Below, in pieces: positions 9,361 through 16,828 of a stretch of DNA of 64,000 nucleotides. Made by a program: the position numbers and the translations under genes. The notes beneath the pieces are model-generated. The model was not told the DNA's origin, did not search any database, and saw only the letters and a list, made by a program, of their open reading frames with translations. Numbering within the stretch: position 1 is the first letter of the stretch; the number at the start of each line of letters is the position of its first letter. Source of the stretch: Xanthomarina gelatinilytica (lineage in GTDB: Bacteria > Bacteroidota > Bacteroidia > Flavobacteriales > Flavobacteriaceae); NCBI RefSeq assembly GCF_000348685.1, contig NZ_ANLA01000016.1, positions 1-64,000 on the forward strand. Direction: 5' to 3'.

Positions 9361-10072
9361 GCTCCTTTAAAAGTGCTTGTGCTTTATCTTTGTTATAGGA
9401 ATAATTGGCCATTAAGTGTTCCAAATAGGATACTGCCAAAGATTTATCTTTCTCTTTAATTGCAATTAAGGCCAGATACCATGTAGCTTCTGCAACAAAA
9501 CTTTCATTTTTGGCAACTACTTGTTGAAACAAACCTTTGGCCTCTTGAATGTTGTCCATACCCAAATAAGCTTGAGCTTTGTAAAAATTTAGGTAATCTT
9601 TGGTTTCATCAGCTGAAAGTGCCTCAAATTTTTCAATGGCTGTTTGGTAATTCTTGGTTTCGTAGGCTACAAAAGCTTCACGTTCTATAGAATTGGCATC
9701 GTCACTTCTGGTAATGGTATAAACCGTATTTGGATATTCGGTAAAATTATCCTCATACAAACTACTGTAATTGGTACTAAAAAAGGTATTGTATCCAAAC
9801 CAACCAAACAAAATGGCTATAGAAGCAGCTATGGCAAGGTTTCTGTAGTTAAACACGGTATTATGACGTTTATTTATTTTTGTTTCAACCTCATTAAGCA
9901 TTGCTTTTAGCCTATCGGTTTCATGGCTTTTTATGGCTTTTTGCAAACCCTTTTCAAATTCAAATTCAGCTTTAAATTCGGCATCTGTTTCCAGTAATTT
10001 TTTGAAAACGGATTCTTGCTCAGGTGTTAAACTGTTAGAAAAATAATGATATAAAAGTTCTTGATTGTTCAT
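9353..10072 (-). CDS. Membrane TPR protein, probable anti-sigma factor
   Basis: 239 residues. A cytoplasmic N-terminus (1-76) resembles the helical anti-sigma fold (NQELLYHYFSNSLTPEQ) but has no zinc-binding His/Cys set. One membrane helix spans about 77-98, and a periplasmic domain (about 120-239) carries tetratricopeptide repeats (AFVAYETKNYQTAIEKFEAL, KAQAYLGMDNIQEAKGLF). It begins 8 bases after the sigma-factor stop codon, so the two are cotranscribed and probably translationally coupled. This layout is usual for ECF sigma/anti-sigma pairs. The role as anti-sigma is inferred from position and topology. The periplasmic TPR may sense a peptide or protein partner. Confidence 0.75.
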   Translation of the reverse strand: MNNQELLYHYFSNSLTPEQESVFKKLLETDAEFKAEFEFEKGLQKAIKSHETDRLKAMLNEVETKINKRHNTVFNYRNLAIAASIAILFGWFGYNTFFSTNYSSLYEDNFTEYPNTVYTITRSDDANSIEREAFVAYETKNYQTAIEKFEALSADETKDYLNFYKAQAYLGMDNIQEAKGLFQQVVAKNESFVAEATWYLALIAIKEKDKSLAVSYLEHLMANYSYNKDKAQALLKELN

Positions 10073-10080
10073 TGCTATTG

Positions 10081-10647
10081 TTAATTGCTATTAATTCGTT
10101 CCTTTAAGGTTTTCATACATCTGGATTTAGCACTTTTAACCACATTTTCACTGGTATATTCACTAGTTTCTATAATGTCTTTAATGGTAAATCCTCTGTA
10201 ATAGAATAAGGTTAACAATTCCTGACATTTTTTTCCTAAGGTTGCAAAATGCTTTTTCAACAAAACTTGTTCTGTTGTTAGGGCTTCCTGATCTAAATCC
10301 AGGTTCATATCTTCAAGTTCTTCTTTTTCTCTAATAAGGGACAAATCGAAATCTGGATTTATAGTCTTCTTATTCTTTTTCATTTTATCAAAAATTAAAT
10401 ACTTTCCTATACTAAATAAGTAGGTAGTTATAGAACTTGTAAATTCTTCCACTTTGCCTTGCATCACATTATTATAGAAAATAATATAGGCATCTTGATA
10501 GACATCTATGGTATCTTCTTGGGACAGATGATACTTTTTGGCAAAATTTATAAAATGGTTCCTATTGTCTTCATAAACCCGTTTAAAGAGCAATTCGGAG
10601 CCTTTTTTTAAATCTTCAACAGTTATGTTCTCTTGAACTCTATGCAT
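10081..10647 (-). CDS. ECF-type RNA polymerase sigma factor
   Basis: 188 residues from the ATG at 10647. Region 2 spans about 15-85 (LFKRVYEDNRNHFINFAKKY, then DVYQDAYIIFYNNV). A charged linker follows, and region 4 is about 125-185 (CQELLTLFYYRGFTIKDI, then ENVVKSAKSRCMKTLKERI). Region 3 is absent, as in ECF sigma factors. A copy of the putative target promoter lies immediately upstream, implying autoregulation. Its -10 block ends on the A of the start codon, so a transcript from it would begin inside the gene. In that case translation might start at TTG codon 19 (10593). It is the first gene of an operon with the membrane TPR protein. Confidence 0.9.
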   Translation of the reverse strand: MHRVQENITVEDLKKGSELLFKRVYEDNRNHFINFAKKYHLSQEDTIDVYQDAYIIFYNNVMQGKVEEFTSSITTYLFSIGKYLIFDKMKKNKKTINPDFDLSLIREKEELEDMNLDLDQEALTTEQVLLKKHFATLGKKCQELLTLFYYRGFTIKDIIETSEYTSENVVKSAKSRCMKTLKERINSN

Positions 10648-10676
10648 TTAATATCCTAAATTATAAAAGGTTAACA
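10647..10676 (-). promoter_or_regulatory. Putative ECF-sigma promoter, site 2 (autoregulatory)
   Basis: On the minus strand TGTTAACCTTT runs from 10676 to 10666 and TATTAAA from 10653 to 10647, the same 23-base offset as the other sites. The second block shares its final A with the sigma-factor ATG, which is unusual. Confidence 0.55.
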
Positions 10677-10761
10677 CGATGCTGCTAAATTAACTTTTTT
10701 TAAGCAGAAGCCATTCATTTTTAAAAGAGTTATCAATAATTGTATGTTTTCCAGTGTTGAA

Positions 10762-10791
10762 TGTTAACCTTTCTGTTTATACAATATTAAA
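10762..10791 (+). promoter_or_regulatory. Putative ECF-sigma promoter, site 3
   Basis: TGTTAACCTTT starts at 10762 and TATTAAA at 10785. The start codon of the beta-barrel gene is 37 bases after the second block. This site and site 2 face away from each other in the sigma/barrel intergenic region. Confidence 0.65.
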
Positions 10792-10827
10792 AAGAAAAAC
10801 ATCAATAACTTAAAAACATTTAAAAAC

Positions 10828-11358
10828 ATGAAACTACTTAATTTCAAATCCTTCAACAACACAAAAAATCTACTTATGTATGCAGCAATCCTATTGTTTG
10901 GATTACAAACCCAGGCACAAATAGCCCTTGGTGGCGGATTGGCTTATAACGAAAAGGTTTCAGGTCCTGGAATTACACTTAAAGCAGAGTTCAACATTAC
11001 GGAACAAATTGCTATTGCACCTGGAGGAACTTACTTTTTTGGAAATAGCTTATATGGCTACAACCAAAATATTTTAGCTGTAGATGTAAATGCCCATTAC
11101 TTTTTCAACATTATTGATGACAAGCTAAAAATTTATCCGTTGCTAGGTGTCAATTATTCCAACTACAAAACAGGCGCGTATTATTATGGGTATTATTACG
11201 ATACTTATGAGGTAAGCGATAACGCTTTTGGTGCCAATATTGGAGCTGGTGGCAAATGGGCTTTCTCCGAAAAGCTAAGTGTTTACCTAGAACCAAAATA
11301 CATTGTAAGCGATTACGAACAAATAGTGGTAAATGCTGGCATTCTATTCCAAATTTAA
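10828..11358 (+). CDS. Small outer-membrane beta-barrel protein
   Basis: 176 residues. A signal peptide spans about 1-30 (ends TQAQ). The rest consists of alternating strands with Gly and aromatic residues (IALGGGLAYNEKVSG, IKAEFNI-type and AHYFFNI-type strands), a Tyr-rich extracellular-loop-like stretch (AYYYGYYYDTYEV), and a final strand ending GILFQI. This fits an eight-stranded OmpX/OMP_b-brl type barrel. It is transcribed divergently from the sigma factor, behind a matching promoter, so it is a probable direct target. A terminator follows at 11419. Confidence 0.82.
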   Translation: MKLLNFKSFNNTKNLLMYAAILLFGLQTQAQIALGGGLAYNEKVSGPGITLKAEFNITEQIAIAPGGTYFFGNSLYGYNQNILAVDVNAHYFFNIIDDKLKIYPLLGVNYSNYKTGAYYYGYYYDTYEVSDNAFGANIGAGGKWAFSEKLSVYLEPKYIVSDYEQIVVNAGILFQI

Positions 11359-11418
11359 AGAAACCGACTCTGCATTTGTTAACCTAATTATTTTATTTGA
11401 ATCTGTCTTCAGGGGAAA

Positions 11419-11447
11419 AGCCAAAAACCATTTTTTGGCTTTTTTTC
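11419..11447 (+). terminator. Terminator after the beta-barrel gene
   Basis: AGCCAAAAA (11419-11427) pairs with TTTTTGGCT (11432-11440), followed by TTTTTT. The next ECF-type promoter starts only 8 bases after the T-tract. Confidence 0.8.
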
Positions 11448-11454
11448 ATTGCTA

Positions 11455-11484
11455 TGTTAACCTTTTTAAAAACAACTCATTAAA
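11455..11484 (+). promoter_or_regulatory. Putative ECF-sigma promoter, site 4
   Basis: TGTTAACCTTT starts at 11455 and CATTAAATAG at 11478. The ATG of the C13-like lipoprotein gene is at 11510, giving a leader of roughly 20 bases. Confidence 0.65.
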
Positions 11485-11509
11485 TAGCAAACCTTTAAAA
11501 AACAATACG

Positions 11510-12889
11510 ATGAAATATTTAAAAAACAACAAACAAAGCTTTAATCTAGGCTTTATGTTCAAAACATTGTTCATGGTGTTAATAGGAATAATTATTTTTT
11601 CCTGTGACACAGACGATACACCAAGTGAAGAAAACAATCCTCCTGGTGAAATAACAGGATATTCCAATATTAAAAATACACAATGGAGAGATAACATTGG
11701 ACAGGAATTTGAAGTGGAAGGAATTTTAGTGGAAGAAAATGGCATTGCCAAATTATTGATTGACAAAAACGATTATTATATAGATGGGCTTATTAATGAA
11801 ATCAACTACATCTATATAGATAAAGTTTCAAGCTTGGATAATTCCTTGAATTTCGCAGAGTATTTTGGAAAAAAAGTGAAAATTAAAGGAACCTGTGAAG
11901 AAAATGAAGACAATACCATTCAAGTTTCTTCGCAATTAATTGGAGACATTTCTTTGGCAACCATTGTCATTAGCGATCTAACCAATATTCAGATTATCAA
12001 TCCAAATATCATTATTCAAAGACCTCCAATAATTTCTATCTGTCAAATTTACCCACAAATCTGCGAGTTCCCAGTCTTTCAGAACAATAAAACAGCTTTG
12101 TTATATAGTGGAGGCATTAATTCTAGTTATGCTTATAAAAGATATTGGAACGATTTAAAATTAATGTATACCATTTTAAGGGACAAAGGCTATCCAGAAA
12201 ACAAAATACGCGTAGTTTATAAAAATGGTGTTGGTGAGGATAATGAAATCCCTGTGCATTATGCTGCCAACCAAACAGGACTGGATGAAGCTTTTAGTTA
12301 CTTAAACGAGTATACAAATAGTGCCACCAAATTCTTTTTAATGATGAATAACCATGGAGGAGGCAAAGATAATTTTGGACGCCCAAGCACTGGTGTGTTC
12401 GATGCTGATGGTGATGATAATAGAGGAAGTATTTCTGACAATACAGACGAACAATATTTTTATTATAATTCCTCTACGGCATTAACCGACGATTACTTAG
12501 CAACAAAAATTAATGAACTTGGTTTTGGTTCTATGATAGCTGTTGTAAAACCTTGTTACAGCGGTGGCGTTATTTGGGATTTTAGAGGGCCTAACAGGGT
12601 TATTATGACCTCTGGAACAGAATTTCAGGTTACCTACTCTCATACCTCTGGTTTATATGGCGAGTTTACCTATCATTTTTTTGCTGCTGTTACAGGACAA
12701 GACCCAATAACTGGAGCAACTGTTAATGCCGATTTGAACAGCGATGGACAAGTGTCCATGTACGAAGCTCAAAAATACATTCTTGCAAACGATGCTAGAC
12801 CTGAGCAACCTCAATACGAAGACGACAATGATGGTGTTGGCACCTCATCACCTAGTGCTTCTGGTTTTGGAGCAACAACATTCTTATAA
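11510..12889 (+). CDS. C13/caspase-like peptidase lipoprotein
   Basis: 459 residues from the ATG at 11510. This start gives a lipoprotein signal ending IIFSC (Cys32); a longer reading from 11333 would overlap the barrel gene and the terminator. An OB-like beta domain (about 60-150) precedes a peptidase domain of the legumain (C13)/caspase fold (about 180-420). The dyad is visible: His282 in MMNNHGGG and Cys349 in VKPCYSGG. Near the C-terminus DLNSDGQVSMYEA is an EF-hand-type calcium loop. It is probably exposed on the outer membrane. It has its own ECF-type promoter and terminator. The target protein is unknown. Confidence 0.85.
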   Translation: MKYLKNNKQSFNLGFMFKTLFMVLIGIIIFSCDTDDTPSEENNPPGEITGYSNIKNTQWRDNIGQEFEVEGILVEENGIAKLLIDKNDYYIDGLINEINYIYIDKVSSLDNSLNFAEYFGKKVKIKGTCEENEDNTIQVSSQLIGDISLATIVISDLTNIQIINPNIIIQRPPIISICQIYPQICEFPVFQNNKTALLYSGGINSSYAYKRYWNDLKLMYTILRDKGYPENKIRVVYKNGVGEDNEIPVHYAANQTGLDEAFSYLNEYTNSATKFFLMMNNHGGGKDNFGRPSTGVFDADGDDNRGSISDNTDEQYFYYNSSTALTDDYLATKINELGFGSMIAVVKPCYSGGVIWDFRGPNRVIMTSGTEFQVTYSHTSGLYGEFTYHFFAAVTGQDPITGATVNADLNSDGQVSMYEAQKYILANDARPEQPQYEDDNDGVGTSSPSASGFGATTFL

Positions 12890-12908
12890 TGGAAATTTAA
12901 ACCTTAAA

Positions 12909-12938
12909 AAACCGAAAAGAATGCTTTTCGGTTTTTTT
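12909..12938 (+). terminator. Terminator after the C13-like gene
   Basis: AAACCGAAAAG (12909-12919) pairs with CTTTTCGGTTT (12924-12934), followed by a T run. The AACCGAA core recurs in the terminator at 13624. Confidence 0.85.
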
Positions 12939-12947
12939 CCATTTCCA

Positions 12948-12978
12948 TGTTAACCTTTCAAAAAAACAAACATAAATA
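12948..12978 (+). promoter_or_regulatory. Putative ECF-sigma promoter, site 5
   Basis: TGTTAACCTTT starts at 12948 and CATAAATA at 12971, the same offset. The -10 block has lost one T compared with the others. It sits 10 bases after the preceding T-tract, the same arrangement as site 4. The start codon is at 13011. Confidence 0.55.
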
Positions 12979-13010
12979 CCATATAACTATTAATTATAAA
13001 TTTTAAAATC

Positions 13011-13604
13011 ATGAAAACAATTTCAAAAACAATTCAAAAAACAATGTCAAAATCTAAGTACGTACTCATGGCTATATTGGTCGCTTTTAGTGTTTCCTGT
13101 TCTCCAGAAGATGGTGAGGATGGTGCTGTAGGACCAGCAGGTCCTCAAGGCCCAGCTGGTACAGATGGCAATGCCAATGTTATAAGCTCTGGTTGGATAG
13201 AATATGATGAAGCAGTTTGGTCTCCTTTAACTGATGAATTTAGCATAGACTATAGAAACTATCCAATAACAGTACCTGACATTTCTCAAGATATTGTTGA
13301 CAATGGAGTAGTTCTCGTTTATACGCGTTTTGTAATAAGTAATACAGACACATTTATACTTCCTTTTTCAGCTAATATTACTGGTGGAGAACAAACATTA
13401 AGTTTTCAAATAGAGCTTAATGACTTAACTATTAAAATGCGAAATGTAAGTGGCGCTGGAGATCCTGGCACCTTTGGAGGTCCTGGAATAGCTGAATATA
13501 GATATGTAATAATACCAGCTAATGCTACTGGAAGATTAGGAAATACAGATTTATCTAAAATGTCCTACAAGGAAGTTATGGAGTTGTTTGATTTAAAGCC
13601 TTAA
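13011..13604 (+). CDS. Lipoprotein with short collagen-like repeat
   Basis: 197 residues. The lipoprotein signal ends FSVSC (Cys30); an internal Met12 would give a more usual signal length and is an alternative start. Directly after the anchor come about seven Gly-X-Y triplets (GEDGAVGPAGPQGPAGTDG), then a beta-rich domain (about 55-185) of unknown family. Bacteria use such short collagen-like stalks on surface proteins. The gene has its own ECF-type promoter and terminator, so it is a probable member of the local regulon. Confidence 0.8.
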   Translation: MKTISKTIQKTMSKSKYVLMAILVAFSVSCSPEDGEDGAVGPAGPQGPAGTDGNANVISSGWIEYDEAVWSPLTDEFSIDYRNYPITVPDISQDIVDNGVVLVYTRFVISNTDTFILPFSANITGGEQTLSFQIELNDLTIKMRNVSGAGDPGTFGGPGIAEYRYVIIPANATGRLGNTDLSKMSYKEVMELFDLKP

Positions 13605-13623
13605 TCTTTAAATATATTTTCTA

Positions 13624-13653
13624 AAAACCGAAGCTAATCCCTTCGGTTTTTTT
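13624..13653 (+). terminator. Terminator after the collagen-like gene
   Basis: AAAACCGAAG (13624-13633) pairs with CTTCGGTTTT (13641-13650) around a seven-base loop, followed by T residues. It marks the right end of the ECF block. Confidence 0.85.
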
Positions 13654-13714
13654 ATGAACATCGCTTAGCTGTTTCTAACAAAATGCTTAGTATTGCAGTC
13701 TCAATATTCAGACC

Positions 13715-14764
13715 ATGATTTCACGTAAAAACGCCTCCATATCCAAATGTATCATCCATAAAGTGGGTAACAAGCACAACAACACCAAAAATGCTTTTTC
13801 AGAAAAAGAAGTGCATTTCGACGAAGCCAGTTACGAGCTGATGTTGCCGTTTTTATTAAGGCCTTTTGGATCTGTGGTGCAATCTTACAGGTTTAACCAT
13901 CATGCCGATATTTCCTTAAACGAAATAAACACCTACAGTTCACAACTGTTTTCTGAAGATGATGCCTTTGTTGAAACCTCCAAACACATCGTGAAACATT
14001 TGTTCGAGCAATCCAATTCGGCACAAATAAAAACTGGCGATGTGCTTATTGTCATGTTTGAAGGTATTGAATTCAACGAAATAACCACCAATGCCTTAGG
14101 GATTTTTAAAATAGAAAACAAGGTCAATTTCTTTCAAACCTATTTGGAAAACAATAGTTATGATGTGTTGGTACAAAAAGGCATCAGCTCTAAAAAAGTG
14201 GATAAAGCCTGTTTAATTTTAAACCAAACAGATGCCGAAGGACCCATTGTACTTAGTGCAGACAACAACAATTACGATGCGCAATATTGGACCAATCATT
14301 TTTTGAACATCAAATATGCAGACGATGCCAACAACCACACCCAACAATACATTGAGTTATGTAAGGATTTTTCTGAAGACATTTTAAAAATATCTTATGG
14401 CAACCAAGAGCAAAGTACGTTTTTAGCAAAAACCATCGATTTTTTCAAAGAAAACGAAACTGTAAATATTGAACGCTTTAAAGACGAAATTTTTGAAGAA
14501 GACAAACACAAAACCCTATTTGACGATTACAAAAAAACCTTTGAAAGCGAACAGGACATCCTTATTAGAAATCAATTTGATGTGGCTGAAGCTGTAGTGA
14601 AAAAAGAGAAGAAAAAAATTAAAACCGAAATTAAACTGGATACCAACATTCAAATTAAATTGGATATCGATGCTCCTGACGCATCCAGTGAATACCTGGA
14701 ACGTGGTTACGACGATGAGAAAAAAATGCACTATTACAAAGTGTATTTCAATGCAGAAGGGTAA
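13715..14764 (+). CDS. Nucleoid-associated protein (NdpA/YejK family)
   Basis: 349 residues, matching the Bacteroidota members of the 37-kDa nucleoid-associated family in length. It opens with the family-like ISKCIIHKVGNK motif, followed by FSEKEVHFDEASYELMLPFLLRPF. The C-terminal half is charged and helical, with repeated Lys/Glu runs (VVKKEKKKIKTEIKL) and a final beta segment. It is probably cytoplasmic and DNA-associated; the precise role of this family is not well established. It lacks the ECF-type motif seen in the preceding block, so it is probably outside that regulon. Confidence 0.8.
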   Translation: MISRKNASISKCIIHKVGNKHNNTKNAFSEKEVHFDEASYELMLPFLLRPFGSVVQSYRFNHHADISLNEINTYSSQLFSEDDAFVETSKHIVKHLFEQSNSAQIKTGDVLIVMFEGIEFNEITTNALGIFKIENKVNFFQTYLENNSYDVLVQKGISSKKVDKACLILNQTDAEGPIVLSADNNNYDAQYWTNHFLNIKYADDANNHTQQYIELCKDFSEDILKISYGNQEQSTFLAKTIDFFKENETVNIERFKDEIFEEDKHKTLFDDYKKTFESEQDILIRNQFDVAEAVVKKEKKKIKTEIKLDTNIQIKLDIDAPDASSEYLERGYDDEKKMHYYKVYFNAEG

Positions 14765-14866
14765 TGCCTATTACGTTTTAATATCTAATAGTTCTTAATT
14801 AAAAATAGATTAATTGTTTATTCAGTGTCAAAATTGTAACTTAGGTTGAAACATGTATACCTAATT

Positions 14867-15673
14867 ATGAAAAAAACATTGCAAATAAGTAACGGGTTGG
14901 CTCTTTTGGCAACCATATTCATTAATTATCTATCAAACACAGGAAAGATTAACAATACCACTATTGGCGAAGTTTCAAATCAGTATAATTCCTTATTTAC
15001 TCCTGCTGGCTACGCATTCTCCATATGGGGTTTTATCTATTTGCTATTATTGGGTTTTATCGTGTATCAAGGCAGAAGCTTGTTTGTAAAAACATCCTCC
15101 AACCACGACTTTATTTTAAAAACAGGTTGGTGGTTTGTTATTTCCTGCATTGCCAATAGCGCTTGGGTGTTTAGTTGGCTGTATGAGTATACAGGGCTTT
15201 CTTGTATTTTTATATTTATATTACTGTTTGCACTTTTAAAAATTGTTTTAAACAATGCCATGGAACTTTGGGATGCTCCCATAACGACTATTGTTTTTGT
15301 TTGGTGGCCTTTTACGTTTTATAGTGGCTGGGTTACTGTAGCGAGTATTGCTAATGTTTCCTCTTATTTAGTAAAAATTAATTGGAATGGTTTTGGGGTA
15401 TCAGACGTAACCTGGACCCTCATCATGATTGGTATTGCAACGCTAATAAATTTATGGGTTACCTGGAAACGTAACATGCGTGAATTTGCACTTGTTGGAG
15501 CTTGGGCCTTAATAGCCATTGCTGTAGCTAATAAAGACACACATACCAGTATTTTTTATATGGCTATAATAACCGCTATTATTATAATTATTAGCAGTTC
15601 GGTTCATGGGTATAAAAACAAAGCTACAAGCCCACTTATTAAATACAAGCAATATAAAGTAAGTAAAGTGTAG
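14867..15673 (+). CDS. TspO/MBR-like tryptophan-rich membrane protein
   Basis: 268 residues from the ATG at 14867; a TTG start at 14846 would add seven residues before the first membrane helix and is less likely. There are about seven hydrophobic helices. Trp-rich motifs (AYSIWGFIYLLLL-type AFSIWGFIY, ANSAWVFSWLYEY, VWWPFTFYSGWVTVA) resemble the tryptophan-rich sensory protein superfamily, here in an extended form longer than the classical five-helix TspO. Ligand and role are unknown. It converges on lipB with a gap of 15 bases and no visible terminator. Confidence 0.75.
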   Translation: MKKTLQISNGLALLATIFINYLSNTGKINNTTIGEVSNQYNSLFTPAGYAFSIWGFIYLLLLGFIVYQGRSLFVKTSSNHDFILKTGWWFVISCIANSAWVFSWLYEYTGLSCIFIFILLFALLKIVLNNAMELWDAPITTIVFVWWPFTFYSGWVTVASIANVSSYLVKINWNGFGVSDVTWTLIMIGIATLINLWVTWKRNMREFALVGAWALIAIAVANKDTHTSIFYMAIITAIIIIISSSVHGYKNKATSPLIKYKQYKVSKV

Positions 15674-15688
15674 AAAACTAAAAAAATA

Positions 15689-16405
15689 TTAACATTTGCT
15701 TTCTGAACAAGCCAATTCTGCTTCAAACAATACAGTAAAATGCTTTAACAGCTTGTTTTTTACCTCAACCTCATCAACTTCTTTTTTACCAAGCTCTACA
15801 TGTAAAGATGTTACAGCTTTTCCACGAATCCCACAAGGGATCATATGGTCAAAATAACCTAGATTGGCATTGACGTTTAAGGCGAAACCATGCATGGTTA
15901 CCCATCTGCTGGCACGAACTCCCATAGCACATATTTTTCTGGCAAAAGGGGTTCCCACATCCAACCAAACACCAGTTTCCCCTTTACTTCGTTCGGCTTT
16001 CAAGCCATATTCTGCTAAAGTTAAAATAATCATTTCTTCAAGTAATCGAAGATATTTATGAATATCCGTAAAAAAGTTTTCCAAATCCAAAATAGGATAG
16101 CCCACTATTTGTCCTGGACCATGATAGGTTATATCTCCACCTCTATTCACTTTGTAAAAACTGGCTCCTTTTGCTTCAAGCTGCTCTTCGTTAATAAGCA
16201 AATTGCTCATGTCGCCACTTTTTCCAAGTGTGTACACATGTGGATGCTCTACAAATAAAAAGTAATTGGTCGTTTCCAGGTTGGCATTTTCCCTCCGGTT
16301 CTTAACCTTCGTATCTACAATCTCTTTAAACAATGACTCTTGATAGTCCCAAGTCTCTTTATAATCCTTACTTCCTAAATCCTGAAGTTGTATACGCTTA
16401 TTCAT
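15689..16405 (-). CDS. lipB: Octanoyltransferase (lipoyl synthesis)
   Basis: 238 residues from the ATG at 16405; an upstream in-frame ATG at 16414 adds three residues. LipB moves the octanoyl group from acyl carrier protein onto lipoyl-dependent enzyme subunits in the cytoplasm. The family motifs are present: VNRGGDITYHGPGQIVGYP, the catalytic Lys in RKICAMGVR, TMHGFALNVN, and the catalytic Cys in MIPCGI. A -7-like TAATTTTG (minus strand, 16419-16412) just upstream suggests a very short leader. lipA is not in the window. Confidence 0.95.
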   Translation of the reverse strand: MNKRIQLQDLGSKDYKETWDYQESLFKEIVDTKVKNRRENANLETTNYFLFVEHPHVYTLGKSGDMSNLLINEEQLEAKGASFYKVNRGGDITYHGPGQIVGYPILDLENFFTDIHKYLRLLEEMIILTLAEYGLKAERSKGETGVWLDVGTPFARKICAMGVRASRWVTMHGFALNVNANLGYFDHMIPCGIRGKAVTSLHVELGKKEVDEVEVKNKLLKHFTVLFEAELACSESKC

Positions 16406-16527
16406 AGACAGCAAAATTACGATAATTTCTTCTGAATTTCGATTTAGAGTTTATTGTTTATTCCTTAGAAATTCGCAAAAAACACACATAGGGAAGCTTT
16501 GATATCTTTATTAAAAACAACAGAATT

Positions 16528-16686
16528 CTAGTTTCTTGGGTTGTTCAAAATCACCAAGGCCGCAATAACCCCTGGTACCCATCCACAAAGCCATAATAAA
16601 AATACAATTAGAATAGACCCACAGCCTTTATCTATTACAGCCAAAGGAGGGCAAAAAATGGAAAGCAAAACACGCCAAAAACCCAT
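16528..16686 (-). CDS. YqaE/Pmp3 family small membrane protein
   Basis: 52 residues, starting MGFWRVLLSIFCPPLAV and ending LVILNNPRN. The family pattern is clear: a first hydrophobic helix with the conserved FCPPLAV, a short polar turn (IDKGCGS), and a second helix with LLWLCGWVPGVIAAL. These proteins are stress-related inner-membrane peptides in bacteria and yeast; the molecular action is not settled. It is a single gene, 122 bases upstream of lipB on the same strand. Confidence 0.9.
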   Translation of the reverse strand: MGFWRVLLSIFCPPLAVIDKGCGSILIVFLLWLCGWVPGVIAALVILNNPRN

Positions 16687-16767
16687 GATGGATTATTTTA
16701 AATGATTGATGTACTTATTTGTCAACAAACATACTGTTTTGTTACAAACAATTTCCAATATAATAAA

Positions 16768-16798
16768 TTGATATCCTAACTTATAGTATTTATCTTTG
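16768..16798 (+). promoter_or_regulatory. lysS promoter
   Basis: TTG at 16768-16770, a 20-base spacer, then TATCTTTG at 16791-16798. This is a canonical Bacteroidota promoter, with predicted start near 16805 and a leader of about 24 bases. Confidence 0.75.
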
Positions 16799-16828
16799 TA
16801 GCTTCAAAAAAACACAATTACATTATAT

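Noticed and set aside
10194-10217. TGTTAACCTTA on the minus strand inside the sigma gene
   Set aside because: Coding sequence, and no second block at the right spacing; chance match.
11377-11399. A further TGTTAACCT after the beta-barrel stop codon
   Set aside because: No YATTAAA block at the 23-base offset and it lies before a terminator, so it would drive only a short transcript; not counted as a regulon site.
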